This document shows, one piece after another, positions 50,323 through 59,623 of a stretch of 64,000 nucleotides of DNA (the first letter of the stretch is position 1; each line of letters starts with the position of its first letter). Origin of the DNA: CAXXOK01 sp963664595 (GTDB lineage Bacteria; Bacillota; Clostridia; Christensenellales; Aristaeellaceae); contig CAXXOK010000007.1 of NCBI GenBank assembly GCA_963664595.2, positions 186,001 to 250,000 of the forward strand. The letters run 5' to 3'. The notes under the pieces are model-generated. The model was given only the letters and a program-made list of their open reading frames with translations. It did no database searches and had not been told where the DNA came from. The position numbers were made by a program, and so were the translations under genes.

Positions 50323-51765
50323 ATGCATAGTTGCAATTCGGAGCATACCCGGGAACAAGCTGTACTTCTCCCTGTTGAGGATCAAGCGAAAACCGATATC
50401 CTCGTTATCGGCGGCGGCGTCGCTGGCTGTGCGGCAGCTATTGCGGCAGCCCGTCACGGCAAGCATGTTATCCTTGCCGAGCAAAGCGGAATTCTGGGCG
50501 GACAGGCAACGCAGGGGTTGGTAACCCCCCTGGACGCACGCCATACGGTATCCGGTATTCCGTTTGGCGGTCTATTAAAAGAGATTGCCGACGATTTACA
50601 AACCCTGGGCCAGCAATACTGCGCGGGCGATGATCACAACCCCGTCTCCCCGATCGCCGCTCCGCATATTCTCAAATATCTTCTGCTGCAAAAATGTGTG
50701 GATGCGTGTGTGGATGTATGGTTTCATACTTCACTGCTGCATACGCGCACCGAAGATCATAAGCTTTCCACCGTCTATCTCCATACGAAAAGCGGCGTTT
50801 GCGCTGTGCAGGCCAACGTCTTTATCGATGCCACAGGCGATGCAGATCTTGTGGCGAAATCCGGCGCTCCCTTTACATTGGGGAGCGAACCCGGCGTGGG
50901 TGAACAATTGGTGCAAGCCGGATTGAACAAGCTGCACTTCAGCGAAAAATCGACCATTGACTACTCCAAACGGGGTATGATGCAGCCGGTTACCATCTTT
51001 TTCATCCTGGGCGGCGTCGATATTGAATTGGTAAAAACCTACAACAACATCGATTACAAATTCGGGGATTTTGGGATTACGAAAGAAAAATTCCTGGCAT
51101 GGAAATTCGCCGATACGCCCGGGTTTGAGCTCAATGGTGATTCGCTGCCGTTACCGCAGGGCCGGATTTTAATCACATCATCACCCCGTCCCGGCGTAGC
51201 CGTAATCAACATGACCCGGCTGACCGGCATCAACGGCGCCGATGCGCACAGCCTGAACGAGGGTGAGGTGAAAACGCAAATACAGGTGATTGCCGTTTTG
51301 GATTTCCTGCAAAAGTTTATCCCCGGCTTTGAAAACGCATATCTGATCCAGTCCGCCTCCACCTTGGGTGTCCGTGAAACCAGGCGATTAAAAGGCCGGT
51401 ATTTGCTCCGGGGTCTTGATGCAATCGGCTGCCAGTCATTTCCCGACGCAATTGCACGCGGGTCATACATCATTGATATCCACGACCCGCTGGGAAAGCG
51501 GCGCGCCATCGGCGGTGCGCTGCAAGGTGACTTTTATGATATTCCGTATGGCTGTCTGATTACAGACGACGTTCCAAATCTGCTTGCCTGCGGCCGTTGT
51601 ATCTCCGCCGATCATATCGCCCATTCCAGCACGCGCATACAGGGCACATGCATCCAAACCGGTGAAGCTGCCGGCATTGCGGCCGCCTTGGCTGTTGAGC
51701 AAGGCATTGAACCCAACCGTGTTCCAGCCGCCGATATACAGAAAACACTCGGCTGGCTTCAGTAA
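50323..51765 (+). CDS. FAD-dependent oxidoreductase
   Basis: 480 aa; GGAGG lies 7 bases before the ATG at 50323. The N-terminal FAD-binding Rossmann motif IGGGVAGCAAAIAAARHGKHVILAEQ is followed by GGQATQGLVTP, and a late ACGRCISADHIAHSSTRIQGTC.. GEAAGIAAALA closes the FAD site, as in the FAD_oxidored family. Members occur in sugar and cofactor loci; the substrate is not evident. It converges on manA across a shared terminator. Confidence 0.85.
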   Translation: MHSCNSEHTREQAVLLPVEDQAKTDILVIGGGVAGCAAAIAAARHGKHVILAEQSGILGGQATQGLVTPLDARHTVSGIPFGGLLKEIADDLQTLGQQYCAGDDHNPVSPIAAPHILKYLLLQKCVDACVDVWFHTSLLHTRTEDHKLSTVYLHTKSGVCAVQANVFIDATGDADLVAKSGAPFTLGSEPGVGEQLVQAGLNKLHFSEKSTIDYSKRGMMQPVTIFFILGGVDIELVKTYNNIDYKFGDFGITKEKFLAWKFADTPGFELNGDSLPLPQGRILITSSPRPGVAVINMTRLTGINGADAHSLNEGEVKTQIQVIAVLDFLQKFIPGFENAYLIQSASTLGVRETRRLKGRYLLRGLDAIGCQSFPDAIARGSYIIDIHDPLGKRRAIGGALQGDFYDIPYGCLITDDVPNLLACGRCISADHIAHSSTRIQGTCIQTGEAAGIAAALAVEQGIEPNRVPAADIQKTLGWLQ

Positions 51766-51794
51766 AGCGCCAAAATCAGCTCCGTCTCCAGTAA

Positions 51795-51828
51795 AAAGTC
51801 CGGCGGGATTGTTTTCCTGCCGGACTTT
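51795..51828. terminator. Bidirectional terminator between convergent genes
   Basis: AAAGTCCGGC pairs with GCCGGACTTT around a 14-base middle that extends the stem (GGGA..TTCC). A-rich and T-rich flanks suit both strands. It separates the FAD oxidoreductase (+) from manA (-). Confidence 0.8.
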
Positions 51829-51847
51829 CATATTAATTATCAAGGCA

Positions 51848-52858
51848 TCAGGCGCCGGTGGCCGGGAGCGAGAACACAACCGCCAGCTTTTCAAGCATGC
51901 TTGCCTGCAGCCGTATCACATCCCCCGTGCTGCCTGCCACCAACAGACGATTGCCCTTCCCCACAGAAACAGTTTGGTTTTGCGCCGATATCGTCCCGCT
52001 TCCGGACAGCACAACTGCAATTGCTATCGGCTGTTTCGCCTGCCATTCATACTCCTGGCCCGCCTCCAGGGAAATTTGGAGAACGGAAAAGATTCCGTTT
52101 TCTTCGCCGTTGATCAGCAAAGAAACGCAATCGTCTACCCTTCGCGGCTGCATAAAAAACCGCCGGTATGCTTCCTCGCGGCTCAGGAAATCATAAGCAA
52201 AGCAGTCCATCATCGTTTGAAATCCAAGCCCGCCATGCATCTTTTCATCGCTGAGGCGCAGGCCTGTCGGCGTAACACGTTCAGGAATCACCATCAGATC
52301 CGACGGTTCCTGTGTTTCCACCATCAGGCAGCCCCCGCCGATGGCATGGGGAACTCCGCCGGGCACAAACACGCAGTCTCCCCTGCGAACCGGAAAACAA
52401 TGCAATAATTGCAGCATGCCCGCAACATCCTGCCGTTCGAAACAATCAACCCATTGTCCGCGGCTGGCATTTTTCTGAAAACCGATATACACACATGCAT
52501 TGGCATCCGCCTCGATCATATACCAGCTTTCGGTTTTGCCGACTGCGGAATGCCAGTGTTTCCTGGCAAAGTCGCGTGTCGGATGTGCTTGAATCACAAG
52601 CCGTCCACCAGCGTCCAGCAGTTTGACAAGAATCGGGAGTCCCTGCGGCATCAATTGCCGAATCGGGACACCGTCTTCAGTTTTTCCCAATCCTTCTCCC
52701 GGCGTGCTGTAAGCCGGATTGCACGCCTCCACCGTGGAAGCAAGCCAATCTTCCGGATAATACCCGTCTTCTCCCCGGGTCCCGTCAATCAGCTGGTCAA
52801 TTCTTCCTCCGCCGAGATATGCTCTGCGAACCCGGTTTTTAGCCAGTTTGAAAATCAT
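51848..52858 (-). CDS. manA: Mannose-6-phosphate isomerase, class I
   Basis: 336 aa from MIFKLAKNRVRRAYLGGGRI; AAAGGA precedes it, and the longer frame overlaps the mannosidase. Zinc-cupin motifs: LVIQAHPTRDFARKHW, GKTESWYMIEAD, and VFVPGGVPHAIGGG. It converts mannose-6-phosphate to fructose-6-phosphate, the entry to glycolysis for mannose freed by the upstream mannosidase. First ~45 residues are basic and contain the RxYLGG segment seen in short Firmicute forms. Confidence 0.85.
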   Translation of the reverse strand: MIFKLAKNRVRRAYLGGGRIDQLIDGTRGEDGYYPEDWLASTVEACNPAYSTPGEGLGKTEDGVPIRQLMPQGLPILVKLLDAGGRLVIQAHPTRDFARKHWHSAVGKTESWYMIEADANACVYIGFQKNASRGQWVDCFERQDVAGMLQLLHCFPVRRGDCVFVPGGVPHAIGGGCLMVETQEPSDLMVIPERVTPTGLRLSDEKMHGGLGFQTMMDCFAYDFLSREEAYRRFFMQPRRVDDCVSLLINGEENGIFSVLQISLEAGQEYEWQAKQPIAIAVVLSGSGTISAQNQTVSVGKGNRLLVAGSTGDVIRLQASMLEKLAVVFSLPATGA

Positions 52859-52865
52859 TCTATCG

Positions 52866-55469
52866 TCATTCCTTTCGGTAAAGCCGCAGCGTAATGATTT
52901 CCCATGGTTTAACGGCAACGGCAAGGCTCCTGTCTCCAGTTTCAAGCGGGCTGCCGCCGGTTTCGTCCATTGCTGTGCGACTGGCTCCCGCAAGAGCAAA
53001 ATCGGTGGTAATGGTTCCTTCCGCAGTCTGATCGGATGCGTTCCAAATTCTCAGGATCAGAGTCCCCGCCGTTCCATCTTCCGGCATTTTCAGGATGCTG
53101 GTCATGAGATTATCTCCATCCACGCGTATAAACGGCTTTCCCCAGCAGGCTTCGCCGGAACGCACCGCAAAAGGCGGTTTCACTGCCAGCTGTTCCCGGA
53201 GTTTCAGCAGGCGATCGTACCGCTCATCCCCTGTCAGCGGCAAAATTGCCCATCGAAACTGATGCGTACCTTTGAGCTTCGCGGTTTCGGGTTGGTCCAC
53301 AAGGTATGCTCGGCTGAAGGACCGCAGCAGGGTAACGGCAACCATTCCGTCCGCCGTTACGCCTCCCTCATGCAGCCCTTCCGGGTTTATGAACGCAAAT
53401 CCGCCCTCCTCACTGCGGCCGAACAGGATGCCCTGCATATCCTTTTCCAGGGGATCCGGTTCATCCCAGCAAAGGGTTTTGGTTTGCTGTCCTTTCAGGC
53501 GTTCCACGCAGGCAAATGATTGCCCGGTATAATACCGCTCAAACGGCATCTGTGTGGGAAACAACACCTGCGCGCGAAAATCAGCCGCATTGTTTTCCAC
53601 TGTGGCATCCACTTGAACATAGCGTTCCCCCGCCCATACCGTAACATCGGTTGTAATGCGCAGTGCCGTTTCCTGCGGGCTCTGCCGATATACGGGCAGT
53701 TTGAGTTCCTGCACAATACGGAAGGTAACCTGAACCGGCCCCGCCGCGGTTCTTTCAACGCAAAGCGCTGCTCCGGCCATACGCAGAGTATCTCCGACCG
53801 GAGCGTCATGGAACCATCCGTTGCCGTCCTCTCCGCTGCAAACGTAGCGGTTCAGCCCCTCGTATACACGGCCCGTAGCATGGTCTGTCAGCATCAGCGT
53901 ACCCTCCGGAGCAACCCGCAGGCGTATCCGTCCATTATCACACCAATCGGGTCCAAAACACATGCTGCCTGCGGCAAACCGCACAGGCTTGTTATCCGGG
54001 CGGATACAAACCCGTGTCTCACTCATCGGCGGTAAGCGCAGGCCCATGGACAGATCATACAGATCTACCGTTGCGTGCTGCTGGCCGGAGAGCCTTTTCG
54101 TTACCCCACGCCGGATCCCATGCAACTGATAGGGTATTTCCTCGCCGTCCGCATCCCAAAGGCGGAAGCTGTTGCGGGGTGAATAACCCGCAGGCTCCGC
54201 AGCCTGTGTTTCATAATCCTGTGGAAAGGGAATTTGCAGCCGCACAGGCCCCTGCCAATCATACGTCAGTGGATTGAACACCGCCAGGCAAGGTTCCGGA
54301 TTGCTTGAATCTTCCCACAGGCAGCTGCAGGCGCGTTGTAAAAGCTCGTCTGCGATACTTTCCACCTGGTCGTAGCGATACCCCATATCGATGTGAACCT
54401 GATCTACAGAGCATCCGCAGATCGAATCATGCGGCTGGTTTTGCAGCAGGTATTTCCAGCACATCGCATATAGCTCCGGCCTTTCTTTCATCCCGCGCTG
54501 GCAGGCCGCCGTATACAGCGGGCTTACCAGTTTTTCCAGCAGAAATTCGCAGTGGTCGTTGCGGTATTTCAAAGGGTAATAACTGGACAGAGAGTTCGTT
54601 ACAAGCCGGGGCTTTTCTTTTTTATCCCGGGTCGTTTGTACCAGCGGGCCGCGAACAACAGGCAGCGATTCTCTGTAAGGTTCCACAGCTTCCGCCAGCG
54701 CTTCCAGCGATTCGTGCCGCACGTCGGCATCCGGCAGCAATCTGCGGATATCCTCCAGAATACAATTGGTATGTGGGTTGATCGGGGCATGGTCAAAGGC
54801 ATCCGCCAGAACCAGTACGGGTGCGCGGCTGTCTTCCGCCAGGCTTCGGATTTCCGTTTCAAGCACGTATCCGTAATCCGGCGTTCCATACCGCCGGGTA
54901 ACATGGAGCGTAAAGTTCGCATAGCAATCCAGATACCCGATCACTTCGCTGCCGTCGGGAGCCTGCCAGCGAAAAGGTCCGCGCCAGGTTTCTTCCCCAA
55001 GGCCCCGGCCCAGATAGGAAGCGCTGATCCCAAAGCCCTGAAGAATTTGAGGCATTTGCGCGATATGGCCAAAAATATCACAAAGATAGCCGAATTTCCA
55101 TGGATCGGCGCCCCATTGCGCAGCCACCTTTCTGCCGCGGAGAAAATTGTGAATCAGGCTTTCGCCGGAGAGCAGACGTTCATCGGGCATTACATACCAC
55201 GGCCCGACTAATACACGGCCATTTGCGATAAGCGCCTTCAGACGTCTTACATTCTCCTCCGGCACGCCCGCAGCATAGTCCTCCAGCACGATGGTTTGCC
55301 CATCCATACAAAACAGGCGAAAATCCGGCTGCTGCTCCAGTACGTCGATTATTTCATCCATCGTTTCTATCAGCTGAAACCGCATTGCCTGAAACGGAAG
55401 ATACCATTCGCGGTCCCAATGTGTGCTGGACAGGAAAAATATCTGCATTCTGTTTTCCAAAGGTAACAT
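52866..55469 (-). CDS. Alpha-mannosidase, glycoside hydrolase family 38
   Basis: 867 aa. Metal and catalytic residues are visible in STHWDREWYLPFQ and in FGYLCDIFGHIAQMPQILQGFG (nucleophile Asp). RGLGEETWRGPFRWQAPDGSEV and HDSICGCSVDQVHIDMGYRYDQ follow, then the long beta domains. No signal peptide, so it trims imported alpha-mannosides in the cytoplasm. Start at 55469 follows AAAGGAG. It ends 7 bp before manA, so release of mannose and its isomerisation are coupled. Confidence 0.9.
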   Translation of the reverse strand: MLPLENRMQIFFLSSTHWDREWYLPFQAMRFQLIETMDEIIDVLEQQPDFRLFCMDGQTIVLEDYAAGVPEENVRRLKALIANGRVLVGPWYVMPDERLLSGESLIHNFLRGRKVAAQWGADPWKFGYLCDIFGHIAQMPQILQGFGISASYLGRGLGEETWRGPFRWQAPDGSEVIGYLDCYANFTLHVTRRYGTPDYGYVLETEIRSLAEDSRAPVLVLADAFDHAPINPHTNCILEDIRRLLPDADVRHESLEALAEAVEPYRESLPVVRGPLVQTTRDKKEKPRLVTNSLSSYYPLKYRNDHCEFLLEKLVSPLYTAACQRGMKERPELYAMCWKYLLQNQPHDSICGCSVDQVHIDMGYRYDQVESIADELLQRACSCLWEDSSNPEPCLAVFNPLTYDWQGPVRLQIPFPQDYETQAAEPAGYSPRNSFRLWDADGEEIPYQLHGIRRGVTKRLSGQQHATVDLYDLSMGLRLPPMSETRVCIRPDNKPVRFAAGSMCFGPDWCDNGRIRLRVAPEGTLMLTDHATGRVYEGLNRYVCSGEDGNGWFHDAPVGDTLRMAGAALCVERTAAGPVQVTFRIVQELKLPVYRQSPQETALRITTDVTVWAGERYVQVDATVENNAADFRAQVLFPTQMPFERYYTGQSFACVERLKGQQTKTLCWDEPDPLEKDMQGILFGRSEEGGFAFINPEGLHEGGVTADGMVAVTLLRSFSRAYLVDQPETAKLKGTHQFRWAILPLTGDERYDRLLKLREQLAVKPPFAVRSGEACWGKPFIRVDGDNLMTSILKMPEDGTAGTLILRIWNASDQTAEGTITTDFALAGASRTAMDETGGSPLETGDRSLAVAVKPWEIITLRLYRKE

Positions 55470-55578
55470 TGATCAATCGCTCCTTTGAGGCTGTTGGAAT
55501 CCGCATGTTTATATGCCGCGCTTCCCAGCGGATCCGTTATAAATGCCATCTCACGCTGTATCGCCCGCATCGGCACAG

Positions 55579-57498
55579 CTATTCCTTCTCCATCATCCAA
55601 ACGGCGGCGTCGCAGCCCGGAATGTGCAGGCTCGTATCCGTAAGCGTTCCGCGGAAAACCTGCGAAGGTATCCAGCCCGTCCGGAAATGCAGGGGGTGAG
55701 CCGAATCTTCAGCTCCGTGGTTGACGGCCACGATCACGCGGTGCCTATCATCCAGCGCATGCTCCGAAAGCAGAACGTTGGGGTCCCGGCAAACCGCTAC
55801 ACGGCTGCGCGTTGCCGCCTCTGCAAAAGCCTGGTAAAACACATGATACCGCGGGGCATCCGCGCCTGCTGAAAACGCCCCGGGAGTGAGCGCTGCCAGC
55901 CGTTCCAGCGGAGCCGATATAAAATAGATACTGCCCTTTCCGTATTGATTGCGAACAAAAACCGGCGTTTCGTCCTGGTCTGCGGCAAGCACCTCACAGG
56001 TATCCGCCACACGCTCAATTTGATACTTGAAACGGTTGGCAAGCGGGATGCTTTGCCCACGGAAGGTAATCGTGTCCGGAGCGGTTCTGGCATAGCGCGC
56101 GGCAAACGTGAGCCCCGTCAGCTCCGGCAGACGGCGGAAAAGCGTATCTCCCAGCGACAGGTAAAGCGACGCGCCGAGGCGCACACGGTCCAGCAGCTCA
56201 TTCAGGCGATGCAAAAACATCGGCTTTGTCGTGCCTACGCTTGGGAGCAGATACAGCTGTGCCTCCGGCAGCTTGTCTTCCGCCAGGCAAAAATCCAGAT
56301 CAATATTGGCCTGTTTGGCAAGCAGATAGGTATTGAGCAGAATATCATGCGCGTTTTCAAGCTCACGAGGCACAACGCACACCGCTTCCGTGGAATGCCT
56401 GGGGAGGGTGTCGAAGGGAAGCGACGCAATAAACTCTGTGAACTTTTTGGCTTCCAATACCAACGGTTTGGGTGATCTGTCCGCACGGAAAAGCCCGTAA
56501 TCGCTTCCGATATTATTCCAATCATAAGGGGCGTACTCCAGCTTGCCCTGGTCAAAGGCGCACCACCAAAAAAGGCCGTGCAGGCCCTGGGCCCATGTGG
56601 AATACAGGATTGTGCGCATAAATCCGGCTTCTGTGTTCTCGCTGGCATTCAGATATCCAATCGCACCGGTTTCTTCCACAAAAGCGGGCTTGCGGCTGAT
56701 GCACTCACAAAGCTGCGCGCTGAATGCCGGTTCTATACTTGGCCGGAGGCTGCAAATGGGGTCCGCTCCGGTTGTGGAAAAAATCTGATACGGATGAGAG
56801 GTTTGAATGTCCAGAAGCTCGGCGGTTTCCCGTATATTGAAGTTCTCCCGTCCCAGCCGTGTGCCATACAAGCCGGAGATCACCGGGCGGGTGCCGTCGC
56901 TTTCACGGATCGCTCCCGTCACCGCAGCGGCCCAGACATAGGCTTGATCCTGTTCTATCAGATGCGCTACACAATTGCACTCATTGCCCAGTTCCCAGGC
57001 AATGATACTGCTCTCTTCCCGGAATCGCTTCACAAAATACCGGATAAAGCGCAGCTCCCATTTTATGGTCGTCGGATCGGAAAGATAGTTTTTCCCTTCA
57101 AACGCCTCCGGCGCATAAAAGCGGAAGCTCATATGCCCCGTCAGCAGCGCGACAACCAGCTTGATATCATATTGCTCCGCCAACGCGCACAGCTGTGCAA
57201 AATGGCCGCATGCTTCCTCGCTAACGCCTGCCTGCCCCGCCTCGGTATCCGGCAGAGGTCTTTCCCCCGGCATCATACGGTATTCATAGATAATTTCATT
57301 GGCATACATTGCTTTGATCGGCTGAAACACAGGCCAAAGCGGAAATACCCGCAGTGTTTTGATATGTTGAGCGGACAGCGCCCGAAAATCTTCCTCAACT
57401 GCTTTTGCATCCCATTCGCTCCACATATTGATGGCGTTCGGCGATGCCCAATAATTTGCGCCCACGGAATATGAATCATCCTGCATATAGGGTTTCAT
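55579..57498 (-). CDS. GH5-like glycoside hydrolase (beta-mannanase-type)
   Basis: 639 aa. A TIM-barrel with the acid/base in SSIIAWELGNECNC and the nucleophile in RKPAFVEETGAIGYL; FRALSAQHIKTLRVFPLWPVFQPI near the start. The C-terminal ~250 residues (NLLAKQANIDLDFC.. and FGKGSIYFISAPLERL-like) resemble the glutamine-amidotransferase-like and small beta domains of GH-A enzymes. No signal peptide, so it acts on imported oligosaccharides. It lies upstream of and in line with the mannosidase. Confidence 0.75.
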   Translation of the reverse strand: MKPYMQDDSYSVGANYWASPNAINMWSEWDAKAVEEDFRALSAQHIKTLRVFPLWPVFQPIKAMYANEIIYEYRMMPGERPLPDTEAGQAGVSEEACGHFAQLCALAEQYDIKLVVALLTGHMSFRFYAPEAFEGKNYLSDPTTIKWELRFIRYFVKRFREESSIIAWELGNECNCVAHLIEQDQAYVWAAAVTGAIRESDGTRPVISGLYGTRLGRENFNIRETAELLDIQTSHPYQIFSTTGADPICSLRPSIEPAFSAQLCECISRKPAFVEETGAIGYLNASENTEAGFMRTILYSTWAQGLHGLFWWCAFDQGKLEYAPYDWNNIGSDYGLFRADRSPKPLVLEAKKFTEFIASLPFDTLPRHSTEAVCVVPRELENAHDILLNTYLLAKQANIDLDFCLAEDKLPEAQLYLLPSVGTTKPMFLHRLNELLDRVRLGASLYLSLGDTLFRRLPELTGLTFAARYARTAPDTITFRGQSIPLANRFKYQIERVADTCEVLAADQDETPVFVRNQYGKGSIYFISAPLERLAALTPGAFSAGADAPRYHVFYQAFAEAATRSRVAVCRDPNVLLSEHALDDRHRVIVAVNHGAEDSAHPLHFRTGWIPSQVFRGTLTDTSLHIPGCDAAVWMMEKE

Positions 57499-57565
57499 AG
57501 TTGATTTCCCTTCTTCATTGTATTATTACCATAAATGACATTATATCAATTGGCAAAAACCGGCT

Positions 57566-57650
57566 CAATAAAAAAAAGAGAATCGCAATATAAAAAACGC
57601 AAAGCCTCCAATTCGGTTATTTATACCTAAGGTTTCCTCTTTTTTTATTG
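57566..57650. promoter_or_regulatory. Inverted repeat in the divergent promoter region
   Basis: CAATAAAAAAAAGAGAA at 57566-57582 faces TTCCTCTTTTTTTATTG at 57634-57650, one being nearly the reverse complement of the other. It lies between the hydrolase gene (-) and the transporter operon (+) and may be an operator of the AraC-type regulator. Confidence 0.45.
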
Positions 57651-57708
57651 CAATTTTCATTCTTTCGCTCATAATTTGATTATTAACAAAATTGCATCTG
57701 GAGGACAA

Positions 57709-58644
57709 ATGATGAGGAGTAGTCTATCGACGTGTACGGCCCGGCACAAACGCTTCAAGTGGCTGTACGACTATTGGCAGCTGTATGCATTGATCCTGCC
57801 CGCCGTGGTATATGTTTTCCTGTTCAATTATATCCCCCTCTTCGGCGTGCAGATCGCCTTCAAGGATTACCGCACTTCCTTGGGCATTTTCGGGAGCTCC
57901 TGGGTGGGGCTGAAACACTTTGTGCGGTTTCTGGAATATCCGAATTTCTGGTTGATTGTGCTCAACACGCTGCGGATCAGCCTGTACACGCTGGCCACCT
58001 TCCCCTGTGCGGTGGTGTTCGCGCTTCTGTTAAATGAAATCAGCCGTTCCAGCGTAAAAAAATCCATCCAAATGGTTTCTTACGCCCCGCATTTTCTGTC
58101 CACGGTCGTCGTCTGTTCGCTGGTACTGCTGTTCCTGCGCCAGGACACGGGTGTGATCAATAACCTTATTGCCGCGTTGGGCGGCGAACGCAAGGAGTTT
58201 ATTACTATCGCCCCCGCGTTTGACGATATTTATGTGTGGTCCGGCGTTTGGCAGAACCTGGGCTGGAACTCCATCATCTATATATCCGCGCTTTCCAGCG
58301 TATCGCCTGATCTTGTGGAGGCTGCCCGTATCGACGGCGCAACGCGGTTCAAGATCATCCGGCACATCAACCTTCCCTCCATCATGCCGACGATTGTGAT
58401 TATGCTGATTTTAGCCTGCGGCAACATTTTGTCCGTCGGGTTTGAAAAAACCTATCTGCTCCAAAAATCCCTGAACCTTTCCCGCTCCCAGGTAATCTCC
58501 ACCTACGTATACGAAATGGGTCTGAAGAATACGCAGTACAGCTATTCCACCGCAATCGGCCTGTTTAACACGGCGGTGAACTTCTCACTGTTGATTTTCG
58601 TCAACGGCTTTGCGCGCAAGGTTTCCGACATCAGCATTTGGTAA
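57709..58644 (+). CDS. Sugar ABC transporter permease (LplB/YtcP-type)
   Basis: 311 aa from ATG 57709 after GGAGG. Six transmembrane segments beginning LYALILPAVVYVFLFNYIPLFGVQIAFKDY; the EAA loop is VEAARIDGATRFKIIRHINLPSIMPT. The LplB-type is used for oligosaccharides such as plant or glycan fragments. It pairs with the next permease. Confidence 0.92.
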   Translation: MMRSSLSTCTARHKRFKWLYDYWQLYALILPAVVYVFLFNYIPLFGVQIAFKDYRTSLGIFGSSWVGLKHFVRFLEYPNFWLIVLNTLRISLYTLATFPCAVVFALLLNEISRSSVKKSIQMVSYAPHFLSTVVVCSLVLLFLRQDTGVINNLIAALGGERKEFITIAPAFDDIYVWSGVWQNLGWNSIIYISALSSVSPDLVEAARIDGATRFKIIRHINLPSIMPTIVIMLILACGNILSVGFEKTYLLQKSLNLSRSQVISTYVYEMGLKNTQYSYSTAIGLFNTAVNFSLLIFVNGFARKVSDISIW

Positions 58645-58659
58645 GGGGGGAGAAAGCAA

Positions 58660-59556
58660 GTGAAAGCGCATTCCGATATACTGCTCAAGGTGATAATCGT
58701 TGTGGTGATGACGGTGATCGTAATCGTAACCGTTTATCCGATTTACTTTTCGGTGGTTGCTTCCCTTTCCGAGCCGGCGGACGTCATCATGGGCAACGTA
58801 TCCGTATGGCCCATTGGCTTTACGAAAGAATCCTACCAGAACATTCTCAACCAGAGCAACGTCTGGGTCGGTTACCGCAACTCGATCGTCTACATGGTTT
58901 TCGGTACCCTGCTGAGCCTGTGCCTTACCATCCCCGCCGCGTATGTGCTCAGCCATCACAACCTGCCCGGTCGGAATATTCTGTCGTGGTACTTTATCCT
59001 CATCCTGTACCTGTCCGGCGGCCTGGTGCCAACCTATTTGGTGGTGCGGGGGCTAAACCTGCTCAACAAGCCCTACACGATGATTATTATCGCTTCCTTT
59101 TCCGTATACAATATGGTAGTCTCCCGCGTGTATTTTGAGTCCTCCATCCCCATGGAAGTCTATGAATCCGCACGTATCGACGGCGCTTCGGAATTCGGAC
59201 AGTTTTTCCGTATCGCATTGCCGCTGGCAACGCCCATTATCGCCGTGATCGGTCTGTTTTATGCCAGTACCCGGTGGAATGATTACTTCAACGGCATGAT
59301 ATACCTGTCCAACAGCGATTATTATCCCCTGCAGCTGGTACTGCGGAATATATTAATCCAAAGCCAAATGGCGGCCGCAACCATAGACCCCACGATGGAC
59401 CCCGAAGCCGTGGTCGCGCTGACGCGCAGAACCTACATGGCAGAAACAATGAAGTACGCGCTTATCATCATCTCCTCGCTGCCTATGCTGGCCCTCTACC
59501 CGTTTGTGCAGAAATACTTTGTCAAGGGTATGATGATCGGCTCCGTGAAAGGCTGA
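58660..59556 (+). CDS. Sugar ABC transporter permease (LplC/YtcP-type)
   Basis: 298 aa, GTG start after GGGGGGAG. Six transmembrane helices and an EAA loop (YESARIDGASEFGQFFRIALPLATPI). It forms a heterodimer with the upstream permease; the ATPase is not in the window, as is usual for this class, which shares a MsmX-type ATPase. Confidence 0.92.
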   Translation: MKAHSDILLKVIIVVVMTVIVIVTVYPIYFSVVASLSEPADVIMGNVSVWPIGFTKESYQNILNQSNVWVGYRNSIVYMVFGTLLSLCLTIPAAYVLSHHNLPGRNILSWYFILILYLSGGLVPTYLVVRGLNLLNKPYTMIIIASFSVYNMVVSRVYFESSIPMEVYESARIDGASEFGQFFRIALPLATPIIAVIGLFYASTRWNDYFNGMIYLSNSDYYPLQLVLRNILIQSQMAAATIDPTMDPEAVVALTRRTYMAETMKYALIIISSLPMLALYPFVQKYFVKGMMIGSVKG

Positions 59557-59623
59557 TGCCACTTTACGCACAACCGCAGCCGTGGCTGCGGAAGTAATAA
59601 ATTTTTTAGGAGGTAAAACCAAC

